A DNA stretch of 64,000 bases from Leucaena leucocephala (GCA_037074615.1 CM073527.1:27590848-27654847); one strand, 5' to 3'. Counted from the first letter of the stretch, positions 23,011 to 36,576 are shown. A program made the numbers and translations. Notes: a model not told the origin generated them from the sequence alone.

Positions 23011-24187
23011 ATTTGCAGAACCTCTCTCTGGCATTTTGTAACCTCTTATTGAAACTTCTCCTTGAACGAATTAAATATAACATTTATGGGAATCTTAGTT
23101 CTGTAATAACCCATATTGCTGCTCTACGGGGAACGATATCGGTTAGGTTTACTCGGTTAATGTTTGTTAGTTTGGTAATACCTACCCGTGTAATTCAGGC
23201 GTTTGGATATAAAAGCAGTTAGCCGCAATGGTTTATCCAGTGACTTCAGGCGATTTTTTGTCTTTAAAAAAAAAAAAGGTTTCTCGTTTGATTTCAAACG
23301 GTGCTTTGCTACGTGACTTGATTTGAACGATAATCAACAACCGTCTGGTAGTTTATTATAATTAATCTTATTTCCTTTATAATTATAATAAATAATTCAG
23401 ATACGGACATATTTTGGTCTACGAAAGAGCCTTCTTTGGAAGAAGAGGAGGTAATTTAGGGTTTGGAAAAATCAAAATGATTCTTTCGGTTTGATATATA
23501 CTGTTTATATGAAATTGAAAGTGAAAACTGAGTTATAAATAATACAATTTATCATATATTTTATATATTATAATCGATTGATTGGTGATTTATTCAACAT
23601 GGCAGGTAAAATGAAACCTCAAAAAATATATTATTACTAAATATATAATAAATCATATTATTCTCATAAAAAATATAATTGATTATTCAAGTCGGTACGA
23701 TGCTATGCATTCCTTCTGTTAATAACGAGTGTTTCTTGCCGTGGGATTATATTTTTTTTTTTGACGAAAAATACGAAAATTAAGAAGGAAATAAAAATAA
23801 CAATAAAAAACGCGTCTGCTGTATTCACCGAAAACCAGAAACAGAGCGCCAGAGACAGAGAAACTGGTTCACCAAAATCTATGTGTTGATTCATCCAAGC
23901 CATAGTACTGACGCCAAATAATATTCAAAGCCTCAAAGTTTTTCTTATAATTCTAGAGAATCCTGTCGGAAGATTGTGCATTTTGTTGATTGGAAAATAC
24001 AATTCGAGTTCGTGATTTCTACTCGAGTCCACGATCGTGTAGATTTTCAACATTGTTTGGCGAATTCTTCGGGGATTTCGATTCTGGGAATTGGATTGAA
24101 AAGAAACATGGATTTGGATGTCGGGCTGTGAATGTGGAGGTTTAAGTTGGAGGGTGTGATTTTTGTGTTTTTAGCATATTTTTGTGG
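23011..24187. other. Intergenic region and 5' UTR of the CW zinc-finger gene
   Basis: AT-rich spacer (about 23340-23700) followed by a more mixed 5' UTR from roughly 23800. A minus-strand frame at 23703-23903 shows no similarity. Two short upstream ORFs begin at 24108 and 24118 and stop before the main ATG. Confidence 0.5.
24108..24131 (+). promoter_or_regulatory. Short uORF in the CW gene leader
   Basis: ATG at 24108 opens a 7-codon ORF ending TGA at 24131; a second ATG at 24118 opens an overlapping 13-codon ORF. Both precede the main start at 24188 and would lie in the leader if transcription begins upstream of about 24100. Confidence 0.4.
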
Positions 24188-27100
24188 ATGATTTCAGTGG
24201 GAAGAAGGGATGAAAGAAAGGGGCTAGGGTTAGGCTTTGGTAGTGCTGGTGGTGGGAGGACTGAGATGGACGAGTCCGACCTTGAAGAAGGGGAAGCATG
24301 CTCATACCCGAATCATGAATATGATGAGGGGAGCATCGATCCCGATGCTGCCCTTTCTTATATTGTAAGGATTTTCACGTTGTTTCTCTCTGATTTTCTA
24401 GTTGATTATGGTTTCGAAGCGCCAAATTATTGGTGTTCACTTGTTGCACTATCTTAGATCCAAGGTGTCTGATGTTTCCATGGTTGGTAAAAATTAATTA
24501 ATTTGGAGATGTGCAGTGCTGAATTCTATGTTTTATTAAACATGTTATGTCTTATACACACACATGAATGTATGTATTTAAACAGAGGGTGTCAAAGAAG
24601 ATTAATTTTGTGATCTCAACTAGGAGCATTAGGCAAATGAAGAAATTTTTAATTTTTGCTTAGCCTGCCTGATTAAGTACTTATCGAAACGCAATTTGAA
24701 TGAACCTGATTGTGTAAATGAATTTCCTTTTCCCTTTGTCTATGCACGTGGAAGCAAATTGTTCATTTTGGGCTGCTTTTGTATGTGAACCCCTGTCTAC
24801 AGTTGTAGAATTCGGTTTCTCCTTAGGCAGGTATAAATAACGTCCAGTGAACACTGCAAGATATTGAAATTGTTTTGCCAGCGTTTTCTAGATTAATTAC
24901 GAGAGCATGAAATGCATATATTAACGTTTGGGGTTTGAAAGTCTTGTGAATAGAGGAAGCTTCTCAATTGGAAAATTATGCCACCAGTGAGATAATTAGT
25001 TGACCCATCACAGGGTCGTTTTTGCATTATAACCGTGTTCACCCTCTTCATTGTTGTTGATTATTTTTTTTTTGGGTAACTGGTCCTTCTACTTCTTCTA
25101 ACATTGAACTACTGGACTTTTGTTTTTCCAAGGATGAAAAAATTCAAGATGTTCTGGGACACTTTCAGAAAGATTTTGAAGGGGGGTTTTCTGCAGAGAA
25201 TCTGGGTAAGTTGTTGCTTGTGACCTGGTACAATTATTTCTTCTAAGTGACGGCTTACGAAGTCTAGAGTTCTTGTTTTAATGATATTTGGTAAATAACC
25301 CAATCTAATAGGGGCAACATTTGGTGGATATGGATCATTCTTACCTATGCATCGGCGCTCTCCTGTTTGGTCTCATCCAAGGATTCCATCAAAAGTTCAT
25401 AGTCAAAATACGCCCAACTGTTCAAATAATTCACAACTGGAGGTACATTCACTCTGCTGATATGAGGCTGGCAAAAATGTGATTGAACTTGTAATTAAAT
25501 TGATTGTATATGAGTTTTTATGACCTGACCGGGTTTAATTTTGGATTTTGTTAAAAACATCTAATGTATTACAAACAGGCTGGGCAAGGGGATGCTGTAC
25601 ATGCTTCAACTGCAACTCATTTATCAGGACTTGGGCCAAATTCTACTAGTTCCTTAGAGATTCCTCCAATCAAGGTGCCCTCATTGAATCATGGAGTCAG
25701 CCAAGAAAATTGTCCGACTACCACTTGTGTTGAGGCAATCACTTCTAAATATGAATCTATAGGCATGAAATCTACCGGCATGTCAGATCAGAAGACACTG
25801 AAGGTTCGAATCAAAATGGGTACTGATAATTTGCCAACGCAAGAAAATGCTGCAATCTACAGTGGACTTGGCCTTGATGTGTCACCATCATCGTCATTGG
25901 ATGGCAGCCCCTCAGAAGGTGAAGGAATATCTCGTGGGCCTAAATATGCACCTTTTGAACCTCCATCTAGCATCCTTCAGGTGAATTGTCTGCTCAAAAT
26001 TTAATTTTCTCTTATCTTCATCATATATTGCATGAAGAGATTAGAGGTTTTATGATGGTGTCTTGAAACAGATTATGACATCCCTTCCTATGCTGTTGTC
26101 TCCTCTTCCTGATGATCTTGTTCAATTAATTGGAGAGGAAACAGATTCCAAAGAAGGTATACCTGATGATGTTCATGTGGAGGAGTCAGAAAGTTTTGGC
26201 ATGTTACTAAATGAATCTATTAATGTACGGGGTGACAGAAAATTGTTAGGAGGGAAGAAAATGAAGTCTGTGGAGGGATATGGATCTTCATTGGACTTTA
26301 AGGGTGGTATTAATAAAAATGGAGTTTTATCCAGGAAGGAGCACAGTAATGATGCGTTGACTTCTGACAAGCTTGTTTCAAAGATCTTGAAGCTACCACT
26401 TTTATCCAGTTCATTCTGTGATGAAACAGTAAAGGGAGTAGGTGAACTATGTGATAAATCAAGGGAAGCTAGTGAGAGTGTGGTGAGGGAGAAAGTCTTC
26501 TCTGATCATGCACAAAAGGAGCAACTAGATCCGAAATCTACTGAAGCGAACGGTTTTGTTGAAAAGGGACAGGCGGGTTCAGGAAGAAAAACTGTGGCAG
26601 ATAAGGTTTACAACTCTGTTGATGATTTATCTGCTTACACAGTGAAAGACAAGACTCACAGAGGAAAAACTTGTGACTCAATAACAACTCAATCTAAAGC
26701 TAGTACAGCTTTAGATTATGAACATACAGAGCCTCCTGAGAACGCTTTTCAGATACGTGAACAGGATGGTATGACATTACCTGTTGTCAGAGAACATCCC
26801 ATTCCCAAGGGCAAGAAGTCAAAGGGAGGTCCTCACGCCATGGCTCCAGAAGGGGGAAAACAAACCTTGAGGGTCAGCAACCTATTGCCACCTAAAACAA
26901 AGAAGAGTTCTGATGATGCTGCTACATCTAAAAATGAAAATGAAGGTGTCAGGGTACAAAAGGATCATGGAAAGGCTAGGGATGCTTACAGAGATTTTTT
27001 TGGGGAATTTGAGGAAGAGGAGGATAGATTGGATTCCTTGGCAGCTCCTTATGTTGATAAATCAAAGGACTCTGAGGTGTCTGAGAGGAGAACATCTGCA

Positions 27101-30100
27101 AGTATTTCTGCAGCAACAGAGAGATCATGTGCTAATAAAATTGTTAAGCCATTATCATCTGATGTATATCCTAGAACAGCCACGAATCTAGTCCAGTGCA
27201 GTGCTAATGGGCATGACACAGATATGGGTAAAGGTAAAGAGGCTCCTGTGACTGCAACCCCTGTTGTCTTTGAAGATAATTGGGTACAATGTGATCAATG
27301 CCAGAAATGGCGCCTCCTTCCTGCAGGCACAAATCCTGATCATCTACCTGAAAAGTGGCTTTGTAGCATGCTTGACTGGCTGTAAGTTTCAATAGAGTGA
27401 CTACACATAGTTAAAAAAAAATTCGTAGCAAAATTTCTCATGTAATTTGAGTACTTTAGTAATATGTAATCAGATCTGCTTATGTTATTGAATAATATAA
27501 AGTACCTAAATGCTTCCATTTAAATCTCTAACAATGTGCATATAAACTTGCAGGCCTGACATGAATCGATGTAGTGTTTGTGAGGATGAAACCACTAAAG
27601 CACTTATTGCACTGTACCAAGGCCCACCTCCTGAAGGACAAAGCAATTTGCAAAATGCATTTGGAAGTTTTGTTGGTGGAACATTATCAAATTCTCAGCA
27701 CTCTGACCAACATTGGCTGAACCATAGTCTGCATACATTGCCCAATGGAAAGAAAAAATTTGCAAAAGAGATGTCAAATGCAGCAACTAAAGATGGATCC
27801 TTTCCATTGTTATCTTCTGTAAAGAAAGGTTTGCATTCCTCTGCGAAAAGTAGGAGTTTAAATGATGTGAACAAATCTCCTACGGTGAATGCTCTCAATG
27901 CTCCTGTTGAGAAGCATAAAACTAAACATAAGATACTGGAGGACAATTCTGATATAGGTAGTTTGAACCGGATATTCATCATGCTTTTCATCCCAATATT
28001 TGATATATTGACTTGCAAGATGTTAAATTTTGCTGTATAATATCTTAATTATTTGAGATGTCTTGACAGGCGATACAAAGAATTTGAAGGTGAAAAGCAA
28101 AAGGGACCCTGATCAAGATTGTTCTAGATCATTCAAGAAAAGTAAGATTGATGGAGTGTTTTCTACGGATGAAGATTGGATTCCAGACCATGGTAGGACT
28201 GCTAGGAAAGTGGGTCATGGCTTGAATAGCAGCAACACAACTACATCATGTGGCAAGGATCAATCTAAACAGAAAGATAGCTTCTCTTCGAGGGACTCAA
28301 AACACAATGGAAAAGATAGGCTGCAAGTTTCTATTGGAAAAAAGAGAAATATTAGGGAGTATCAGGATACTCAAACTTGTAGCACAGGTAATCATGTACA
28401 AGAGAGCATGGTTTCCACGCAGGATGAGCTTATTGCCTCTAGAAAGGAAAAGAAGGCTAGAGTATCAAAATCTGAGGGTAGAGAGTCAAGTGCTAGTAAA
28501 GGTAGTACTAGGACAAAGAAAAAAATGAGTCAGATGAAGCACGAGAAGTTCAGTCAAGATCCAGGGAGCAATCTGTCTCAGCGAAGCTTGGATGGTATGG
28601 ATTGTTTGAAGGGGGATTTAGATTCAGTTCAGGCCACTGTTGCTGCCACTTCTAGCTCTTCTAAGGTTTCTGGTTCACATAAAACCAAAGCTGGCTTCCA
28701 GGAGGTGAAAGGCTCACCAGTGGAATCAGTTTCTTCATCACCTATGAGACTTTTAAATCTAGATAAGTTTACAAATACGGGAAAAGATGACTCTGTTGAT
28801 GCTGGTGCCATGGGTAGTCCAAGATGTTCAGATGGAGAAGATGATGGTGGAAGTGATCGATTTGGGGCAGCTAGGAAGAATAAATCTTTGACTTTGATCC
28901 ATAGCAGGTCTCATGGATCTTCCAAGCTTGATGCCCAAAATAAGGATGTCAATCATATGTCAGAAACTAAATTTAAAGCTCAAACTTTGTCTCCAGACAA
29001 AGCAACAAGCCGTTATACAAATGGTGATGTGGACACTGTAGGTCCAAATGGAACCTACCCTGATAGGTCGCAAATTAAGGATCGGTGCCAAAGTGAAGAG
29101 AAAACTGATGTTTATGGTGCTAACATGTCTCTTCGAAGTAAGACTAGCAGAGGATCGTGTTCAAAAGACAACAATGAAAGCTGTAAATCAGAGTCCGAGG
29201 GAGAAAAGGTCAAGAATGCTAGTTCACTAGGCCAATTACAAGACCAATCTCTTCCATCTGAGGCAAACCATGGGGATAATAAAACTAAGTTGCAGGAAAA
29301 GCTTGTGTTCAAATCTGACAAAAGTGGGAATGTACATACTGGTAATAAAGGTTGTACAGGGAATGATGGTAGCAGAAAAGAGAATCAGTTAAATAGAGGG
29401 AAAGAATTTCAAGAGGTTAGTGTGGATGCCATTAAACAGGAAGCATTGCCCTCCCATAGTCAGAATCATAGTCTGGACTTTGATTCTGAAAGATCGTCAA
29501 AGAGTTCTATCTCAGAAAGAACTGATCCAGAAATACTTGGGAAAGAGAAGTCTCTGTCAATACCACGCGCAGGAGGAGCTCAAGTTAAGACAGTGGCTCG
29601 TTGCCCACAACCTTCTGGTTTCCACAAAGGAAGTGGAGATTTGGTTGTTGACCCCTCCAAAGTTGATGATGCAGCAAAGCTGCAGAAGAAGCAAATCAGA
29701 AAGGCTGACCACCAAAATGGAACTCAGCACTTTGGCTCAAAACATCCCACATTTAATGTACGCAAATCTAAGGAGCTTGATGCCCCTAGTCCAACTAGAA
29801 GGGATTCTTCCACTCATGCTGCCAACAATGCTGTGAAAGAAGCTAAAGATCTGAAGCATTTGGCCGACCGTCTTAAGGTTCTTTTACATATATTGTCTTC
29901 TTCAGTTTGTTATCTTTTGCTTTCCTTGGCCCCCTTAATTTTGAAATTTGGGGTTTATTATGCAGAATTCAGGATCCACTGAGAGCACTGGGCTTTACTT
30001 CCAGGCAGCTCTGAAGTTTCTTCATGGAGCTTCTCTATTAGAATCTGGCAATAATGATAATAATGCTAAACATAATGAGATGATTCAATCAAAGCAAATG

Positions 30101-31765
30101 TACAGTAGCACAGCAAAATTGTGCGAGTAAGCGTTATTTATTCTTAATCACGCTTTTATTACATGCATAAACTGTTGTCTCATCTTAGCACTTTCAGCAT
30201 TTAATTAGTGAGATATTCATATTAATATATAGGCCTTAGGTAGGGATTTATCATCATGGTGTCTGTTTTTCCTTCCATGTATTTTATTTCCTTAACATAG
30301 TGAGTCATGTGAATCCAACATTTTAGTGTCCTATAGACCTAGGATGCATTCTCTCACTTCCAACTGTCGGTAATTGAGTACAGCTGTGATAATAGTGACA
30401 TTTGGTTCTTCTTTTGCCTTATTATCCTTAGTATTTATATCTGTTTCCTCAACCCATGCAAACAGGTCTGAAACCAGATCCTGTTACTGTCTCTGTAACT
30501 TTGTTAATCAATCTTTTATTGCTTTCTTTGTAATAGGACTATTAAGTTGTAATTTTTGCTATGTGAGAGCTTACTTTGGAACAATGCAGCTTCATAAAGA
30601 ATGATGGATCGCGCATGACCTTTCTATAGTTGATTTGCGTGTAGTAAATCACAGGCGTTAGGTTGGATATTGGATCTTTTAGTGGCTTTGCATTCCTGAT
30701 ATTTTCCGTTTGGTAGGTTTTGTGCCCATGAATATGAGAAATTAAAGGACATGGCTACTGCTGCTCTGGCCTACAAATGCATGGAGGTAGCATATATGAG
30801 GGTAGTATATTCCTCACACTATGGGGCAAGCAGAGATCGGCATGAACTGCAGACAGCTTTGCAAATTGTTCCTATTGGTAATGACATATATGATCTAGAA
30901 ATAATTCATTTGAGCTTTAAAACTTTTCACAATTTTTTTTTTGTCAGGAGTTTTCAATACTGGTGTACCCGCCCTCAAGGTTGTTTAAAATCTTGTGGAC
31001 CATTGTTTCTCCTTCTTACCTTTGCCAATTCTTTAATATTGCAACGAATGATGGGTTGGAGTGCATGCATTGGAATATGATCTCTATATTTTAATCTTTT
31101 AAGTTGTTTCATTTTTGACAGGTGAGTCACCCTCCTCATCAGCCTCTGATATTGACAATGTTAACAACTCTGCTACAGCAGAAAAGTTTGCCTTACCCAA
31201 GGGTGTCACTTCTCCCCAAGTTGCTGGCACCCATGTCATTCCTGGCCGAAATCGCTCAAACATTAAGCGATTGCTTGATTTTGTAAGTATATATATATAT
31301 TCTTTTTTTAACAAAATTTTCCTATTTTGGGATCAGAACCTTAATATAGGAGCTCCAGTGATGGAGAATTCATATATACAAGTTTCACTTTGGAAAAATT
31401 CAAAATTTGGTAGAATCAAATGCTATCTCTTTGATAGTGTTGTTGTGCAAGAGCGCCATCTTGTCAATTCATCAGTTTTCATTATCAAAAACTGCAATTC
31501 TAGCTTACCTGTTTGCTTGACTCTGGTTGTTTTCATCAGTATGAAGATAAAATCTAATTAATGATTGCAGGCTCAGGATGTGAATTTTGCCATGGAGGCC
31601 TCAAGGAAATCCCGAATTGCTTTTGCAGCTTCTAATTCAAGCTTAAGTGAGGGGAAGCATGCAGAAGGCATCTCCTCCGTTAAAAAGGCTATTGATTTCC
31701 ACTTTCAAGATGTTGAGGGGTTGCTGAGATTAGTCCGGCTTGCCATGGAGGCCATTAGTCGATGA
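24188..31765 (+). CDS. CW-type zinc-finger protein, 11 exons
   Basis: CW domains bind histone H3 lysine-4 methyl marks, so a nuclear chromatin-reader role is inferred. Exons: 24188-24364, 25133-25205, 25312-25442, 25579-25980, 26072-27381, 27554-27957, 28070-29877, 29966-30126, 30717-30877, 31122-31282, 31571-31765; together 1660 aa in frame. The N terminus has an acidic patch (MDESDLEEGEACSYP) and DEKIQDVLGHFQKDFEGGFS. The CW domain is at about 664-712, with W and C pattern NWVQCDQCQKWRLLP, WLCSML, CSVCED; intron 5 falls inside it. Residues 700-1360 are Ser/Lys-rich and probably disordered. The C-terminal 250 residues are helical and conserved: AKDLKHLADRLK, GLYFQAALKFLHGASLLE, ATAALAYKCMEVAYMRVVYS, VEGLLRLVRLAMEAISR. 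From memory the Arabidopsis counterpart is At3g62900, neighbour of APG3. The alternative start is the internal ATG of MDESDLEEGE. Confidence 0.92.
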
Positions 31766-33630
31766 AGGTTCCAATTTGTTGTAAGGAGGATTCTGGCCTG
31801 GGAAGAACATATGATTGTTGGGCATGTATAAAGCCTTTGTTAGAAAAAGAAAATGGCTCAATTGTATTATGAGCGGTAAAGTTGAAGATTGCTAGCAGAA
31901 CTCTTACAATCTTGCAAAGCCAATCTATACATTCTTGCCTCAGATGATGAAATGGCAATTTCAGTATACATTCAAGCAGACGCAGTTGCTTTTTGATGTG
32001 TTCAAGGATGAATGCCATGGCAATTCTCATGATAGTGTTGAATGTGGAGGCACAAGGATTCTGGAGACAACTTCTCTAAAACAATTCGGAGCTGCTTTTG
32101 TTATGTGGATTGATGCTGCATCGAAATGATAGTTGAAGGTAGATATGGATGGACAACAGACTTTGATATTACTTGTCATTCTTTTGTCTTCTATTAGAGG
32201 AATTGTTATCTTGTCAATCTGCAAATTTCTATCCTCTGGAGACGGGGAGTTTCTGACTTAGCATGAAACCTATTTATCCTTCGGCCTAAGGAAATTTCAC
32301 TCCCGCTCTTGATCCAAGCTCTCTAGAGAAACCAGAATCAGAATGTGTGTAAGCTATCGACCCCATATCCCAAATAAAATAATATAAAATAAAATTTCAT
32401 GAACGTGAATTTGTGTTTTCCTTGCTAACTTTTATTTCTCACTGGCTTTTTTTTTTAATTTGAGTTTAAATTTTATATGCAGGTTTTCCTACACATTTTT
32501 TTTTTTGGGATTTTAAAGGGACCATCTATGTCCTGTCTACATTGCTGATGGAGAAGTAACAAGAAGCAGAAAGGAAAGAATAAGAATTATGAAGAATATC
32601 TAGCAGGAAATTTATTTATACGGGACCCAAGTTGTTTTGCTGCTAATAGGTCGTTAGCTTAAAGGTATTCAAGTGCTCCCTAGTTTTAAAAGTTCTGTTC
32701 AACCGTTGATAAATTAATTTACAAAGCATCTCTAACTCCTATATTACATTTCTTCTTGTTTTTCTTTTCCTGAAGGAAGTGGACTATACATATTATTACA
32801 TAACCAATTTTATGTCAGAGACAATCGAGTTGTGCTTCCTTTTCTGGAATCTGACAGGTAACCATATTACCGTTATAGTAATTATTCCGTGTCCATGGCG
32901 GCCGGGTTCAGGAATATTTATATCCTTGCCGCTGTTAAGTACGCACTATGGAATGAGACTGATGGGAAAATGTTATTTAAGAAAAAGGTAGAGAGAAACT
33001 TTTTTTTTTTTAATTTAAAGTAGTTCAATCTTTTTCTCTTTAACTAAACTTCCATACAGGACCGCAATTCTTTTGATTCCAATTGCGTCATGTTTGATTA
33101 GTAGCTCCTTACATAGCATGACATGTTGGTTGCAGTTGCAGATTGAGCACTCGAGGCAAAATAAAATATTCTTAGCTGGTCGCCCGCTCCATAACTGGCA
33201 GTTGCAATACGTGGGTCTCTGTTCCAGTAGCAAATATTGGGCAACGGAAATTGAGAATTTCCTGCGATGATTCAGTTTTGACCATCACATTATTTGTTTT
33301 ATTCTCTCTAAGCTCCAATATGCAGAGCTAGTTTTGTTGATTGGCCTGGCATATATGGATCATAAATATTGATGAAATGAGATTGTATCGATAACCTCAA
33401 AGTGGTGTAGAAAAATTGTTTCAAAAATAAAGACGGTGGGGAGTTATGTAAAAATGAAGTCCATGTGGCTCCTGCTCTAATACCCACTGTATCCTCTAAT
33501 CCTGATAATGAAATCGCTATGCCTATATTCTATTGTTTTGCCCCTGAATTCAATATCATTTTGCCTCATAAGTACGCTAGCCTTGCACTTATTCTCATCA
33601 TTTACCAAAAAATAATAATACCACCAGCTG

Positions 33631-33652
33631 CCGCAGCAGCAGCAGCAGCAGC
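33631..33652. repeat. GCA/CAG trinucleotide microsatellite
   Basis: About seven tandem GCA units in non-coding DNA, ending in an A run. A likely length-variable marker. Confidence 0.8.
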
Positions 33653-35071
33653 AAAAAATATTATCCCATAAATTTAATGGAGCGGTGACGTTTAAATTTT
33701 GGGGAATTATGTATGTACTGAAATTTACATTTGTTATTTGTTAGCTCCTCGTTAGGTTCCTTATTTGGGATTTAAGTAATTCTCCCGTTAAAATTTGCAC
33801 CAATGACCCAACTTTTCACCTGGTTTCTGTCTGCCGAAAAAGGAGAGACATGAAATTCAATCAGTGGTTGGACACAGAAGACGCCCTCTATCTATAAGGT
33901 TCAGTCGACGATATTTTATGAAGATAGGACGTATTTTATCTTTTAGGAATAACTCACGCTTACTCCTCAATTCACACTCTCGGTGAATTAAATGATCTTT
34001 TGATACGATTAATCTTTTTTTTTTTGGAAACGAAGGTTTGATAATTCATGATCAAATTAGTCCTGTCTACTCAGAGTGCAACAATAAGCTTTTCTCAATA
34101 ATTTTACTCTAATTTATCATTTTGCCCTTGGTCTATATTTTTTTATGATAAAAAATTGTATAAAAAAATTAGGCTCGCCTGAAATCTATATGAACTCTTT
34201 TTAAACCTCCTTTCACTTTTTTTGTTTATTACAAAAATTTAAAAAAAAATTAAGCTCACCTACAATCTAAAAATAGAGCGAAGTTTCCTTTACTCTTAAA
34301 TACTATTAATGTCAAATAAGACGAATTATTTATTATTTTTAAACGTAAATTTAGATATTTATAAATTAGGATATCTTTCTCAATATCACGATTAAAACTA
34401 TAATAAAATAATAATTCTCAAAAATTAAATATATTTTAAATAATTATATATTTTATTTTTTTATTAATTAAATTGTGGACCATAGATAAGTTTCCCTTCA
34501 CTTAGTTGGCCCACATGGAGCTCGTCAAGGGCAATCTCACAGTCAACTGGCCCTACAATGGACCCACTCGCCAAGCGATGAATCATGGCTTCGTTCGTAA
34601 GAAGTTTTATTTTTTTCAGTTGTCCACTGTATCTAATTTGTAAGAATTTTAATTGATACCTAATTATAATAAATAAATCTTTTAATACTTTTTTTATATA
34701 TATTAAAGTTTAAATTTGAGATCCCACTTAAATAATATTAAATTATTTAAACTAATATCTGTCCGTGGTTCAGAAGAGGTTTGAAGTCGTGTTCTTGGCC
34801 CTCGCAAAGCTCACAAATGTCGAGTGTCTCATTAAATGGACAACTACAATCTAGACCGACTTCTTTTCACTTATGCCTATGGCTAGAGCTTAAAAAAAGG
34901 GTCGGCCTTCGCAGGTCAGGTCTAAAGCGGCCGAAGCTCTTAAAAATAATTAAATTAAATTTTTTTATTAAATATAAATATTATTTTATGAGTAGTAATC
35001 CTATTCGACATAATAAATATTAAATATGTAGAACTCTTCTTTAACTAATCTAAACTTCCCACTTTGACAAT

Positions 35072-35720
35072 GCCTTGTTTGATTGGGTCATTTTGAATGG
35101 GAGAAGAGGAGAAATTATATTTGGTTAAGAAAAATGAAAGAAAAAGGGAGAGAGAAGAGATTTTTTATCATTTAGTTTTCATTTTTTTTCTATTACCTCC
35201 CCTCTAAAAGTAGGCGTTTTTACCGAGGAGAGAAATTTTTTATCCCATTATAACTAAATTACCTTTTATTAACTTTTAATATTTCAATCGTACTCTCAAA
35301 CTTTTTTTTTATTTTTCTCACAATTAATTATTTTTTAATTAGTAAAATTTAATAAACATAATAAATTATTTATATATTATATTAAAATATATAATAATTA
35401 TAAAATTAATAAAAAATAATGTTAAAATTTTAACTTATTTTTTAATTTTTTTAATTTTATTATTTATATAAATAAGATAAAAATTTTTAAGATTTATGAA
35501 TTAAAAAAAATAATTTTGATATAAATATTATAAATAAAGAGTAAATAAATTTAAATAAAGAGATAAATATATTTTATTAACTTCTAATTAATTCTACTCT
35601 CCTCCCTTCCTTTCTCTTTACGAACTACATAAAAAATATAATTAATTATTAATTTTTTATTTTTTTATTTTCTTTTAAATAAACTTAATTTACCCTCTTT
35701 CAACTTAACTAAATAAAATT
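35072..35720 (-). mobile_element. MITE-like element A
   Basis: Its left 100 bp (TTGTTTGATT..., then GGAGAGAGAAGAGATTTTTTATC) correspond to the reverse complement of the right end of element B. Its right end carries AACTAAATAAA at 35707-35717, a degenerate version of the AACCAAACAAA terminus. It is therefore the same family in opposite orientation. The interior is AT-rich and non-coding. Confidence 0.6.
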
Positions 35721-35722
35721 TT

Positions 35723-36382
35723 AAGGCTTTGTTTGGTTCACCATAAGGGAGGAGAGGGGAGGTTAATTTAAGGGAGGGTAGGGAAAGGTAGGGAAAGTTA
35801 ATGAATGATATTTTTTGTTTAGTTCAGAAGGGGAGGGGAGAGAGGTTAATTAAAAGTTGACAAAAATACCCTTACCTCTTTATTTAAATTTATTTATTCT
35901 TTATTTACAATATTCTTTTTAAAATTATTATTTTTTAATTTATAAATTTTAAATTTTTTTTATCTCATCTGCATATATAATAAAAATAAAAAAATAAAAA
36001 ATATTAATATTATTTTTTATTAATTTTATAATTATTATATAATTTAATATAATATATAAATAATTTATTATACTTATTAAATTTTATTATAATTTATTAT
36101 AATTATTATACAATTAAAAAAAATAGATGTGAAAAAATAAAATAAAAAGGGTTTAAAGGTATATTTAAAATATTAAAAAAAGTTTAGGGACATTTTAGTC
36201 AAAAGAGGGTAAAATTTTCTCTCCCCTTTAAAAAATTCTAGTTTTAGAGGGGAGGTAAAGGAGGGGAGTAGATCACAAAAAGATAAAAAATCTCCCCTCT
36301 TCTCTCCTCTATTTTTTCTAATCAAATATATTTTTTTTTCCCTTTCTTTCCATCTAAAATCCTTCAACCAAACAAACCATAA
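35723..36382 (+). mobile_element. MITE-like element B
   Basis: TTTGTTTGGTT at 35728-35738 is matched by its exact reverse complement AACCAAACAAA at 36366-36376, giving terminal inverted repeats of at least 11 bp about 650 bp apart. Purine-rich GGGAGG blocks at the left and pyrimidine-rich CCCTCT blocks at the right extend the inverted symmetry. There is no coding capacity. Target-site duplications were not resolved. Confidence 0.65.
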
Positions 36383-36491
36383 GAGAAGTCAGGGGAGGGA
36401 AGGGGAAAATATATACTTTCTTTCTACGTTTACGTGTATTTACACGTAAAATCTTTTTATCGTTCGTCCGATTCGCCGCACTCGCGCGTTT

Positions 36492-36518
36492 ATGAGTTTC
36501 ATCGATGGAGGCCTGTAG
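36492..36518 (+). promoter_or_regulatory. uORF 1 (and overlapping uORF 2) of the LD leader
   Basis: ATG 36492 opens an 8-codon ORF ending TAG at 36518. A second ATG at 36505 opens another 8-codon ORF ending TAA at 36531. Both precede the LD start by over 100 bp. Confidence 0.45.
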
Positions 36519-36576
36519 CTTCAAACCCTAACTAGTCCTGATCGGAGTGAATTAAGGGGGATTCCAGTTCGTTAAC

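Larger units (their letters stand above)
31766..36491. other. Large AT-rich intergenic region with MITE-like pair
   Basis: The first 300 bp are the CW gene 3' UTR. Positions 33900-36380 are extremely AT-rich and include two MITE-like elements (35072-35720 and 35723-36382). A (GCA)n microsatellite is at 33631-33652. Frames such as 32779-32991, 33073-33270 and 33465-33671 have no recognisable similarity and are not called. The last 100 bp should be the LD promoter. Confidence 0.5.

Noticed and set aside
33465..33671. 68-codon ORF with a poly-Ala run
   Set aside because: The alanines come from the GCA microsatellite; the rest resembles nothing known.
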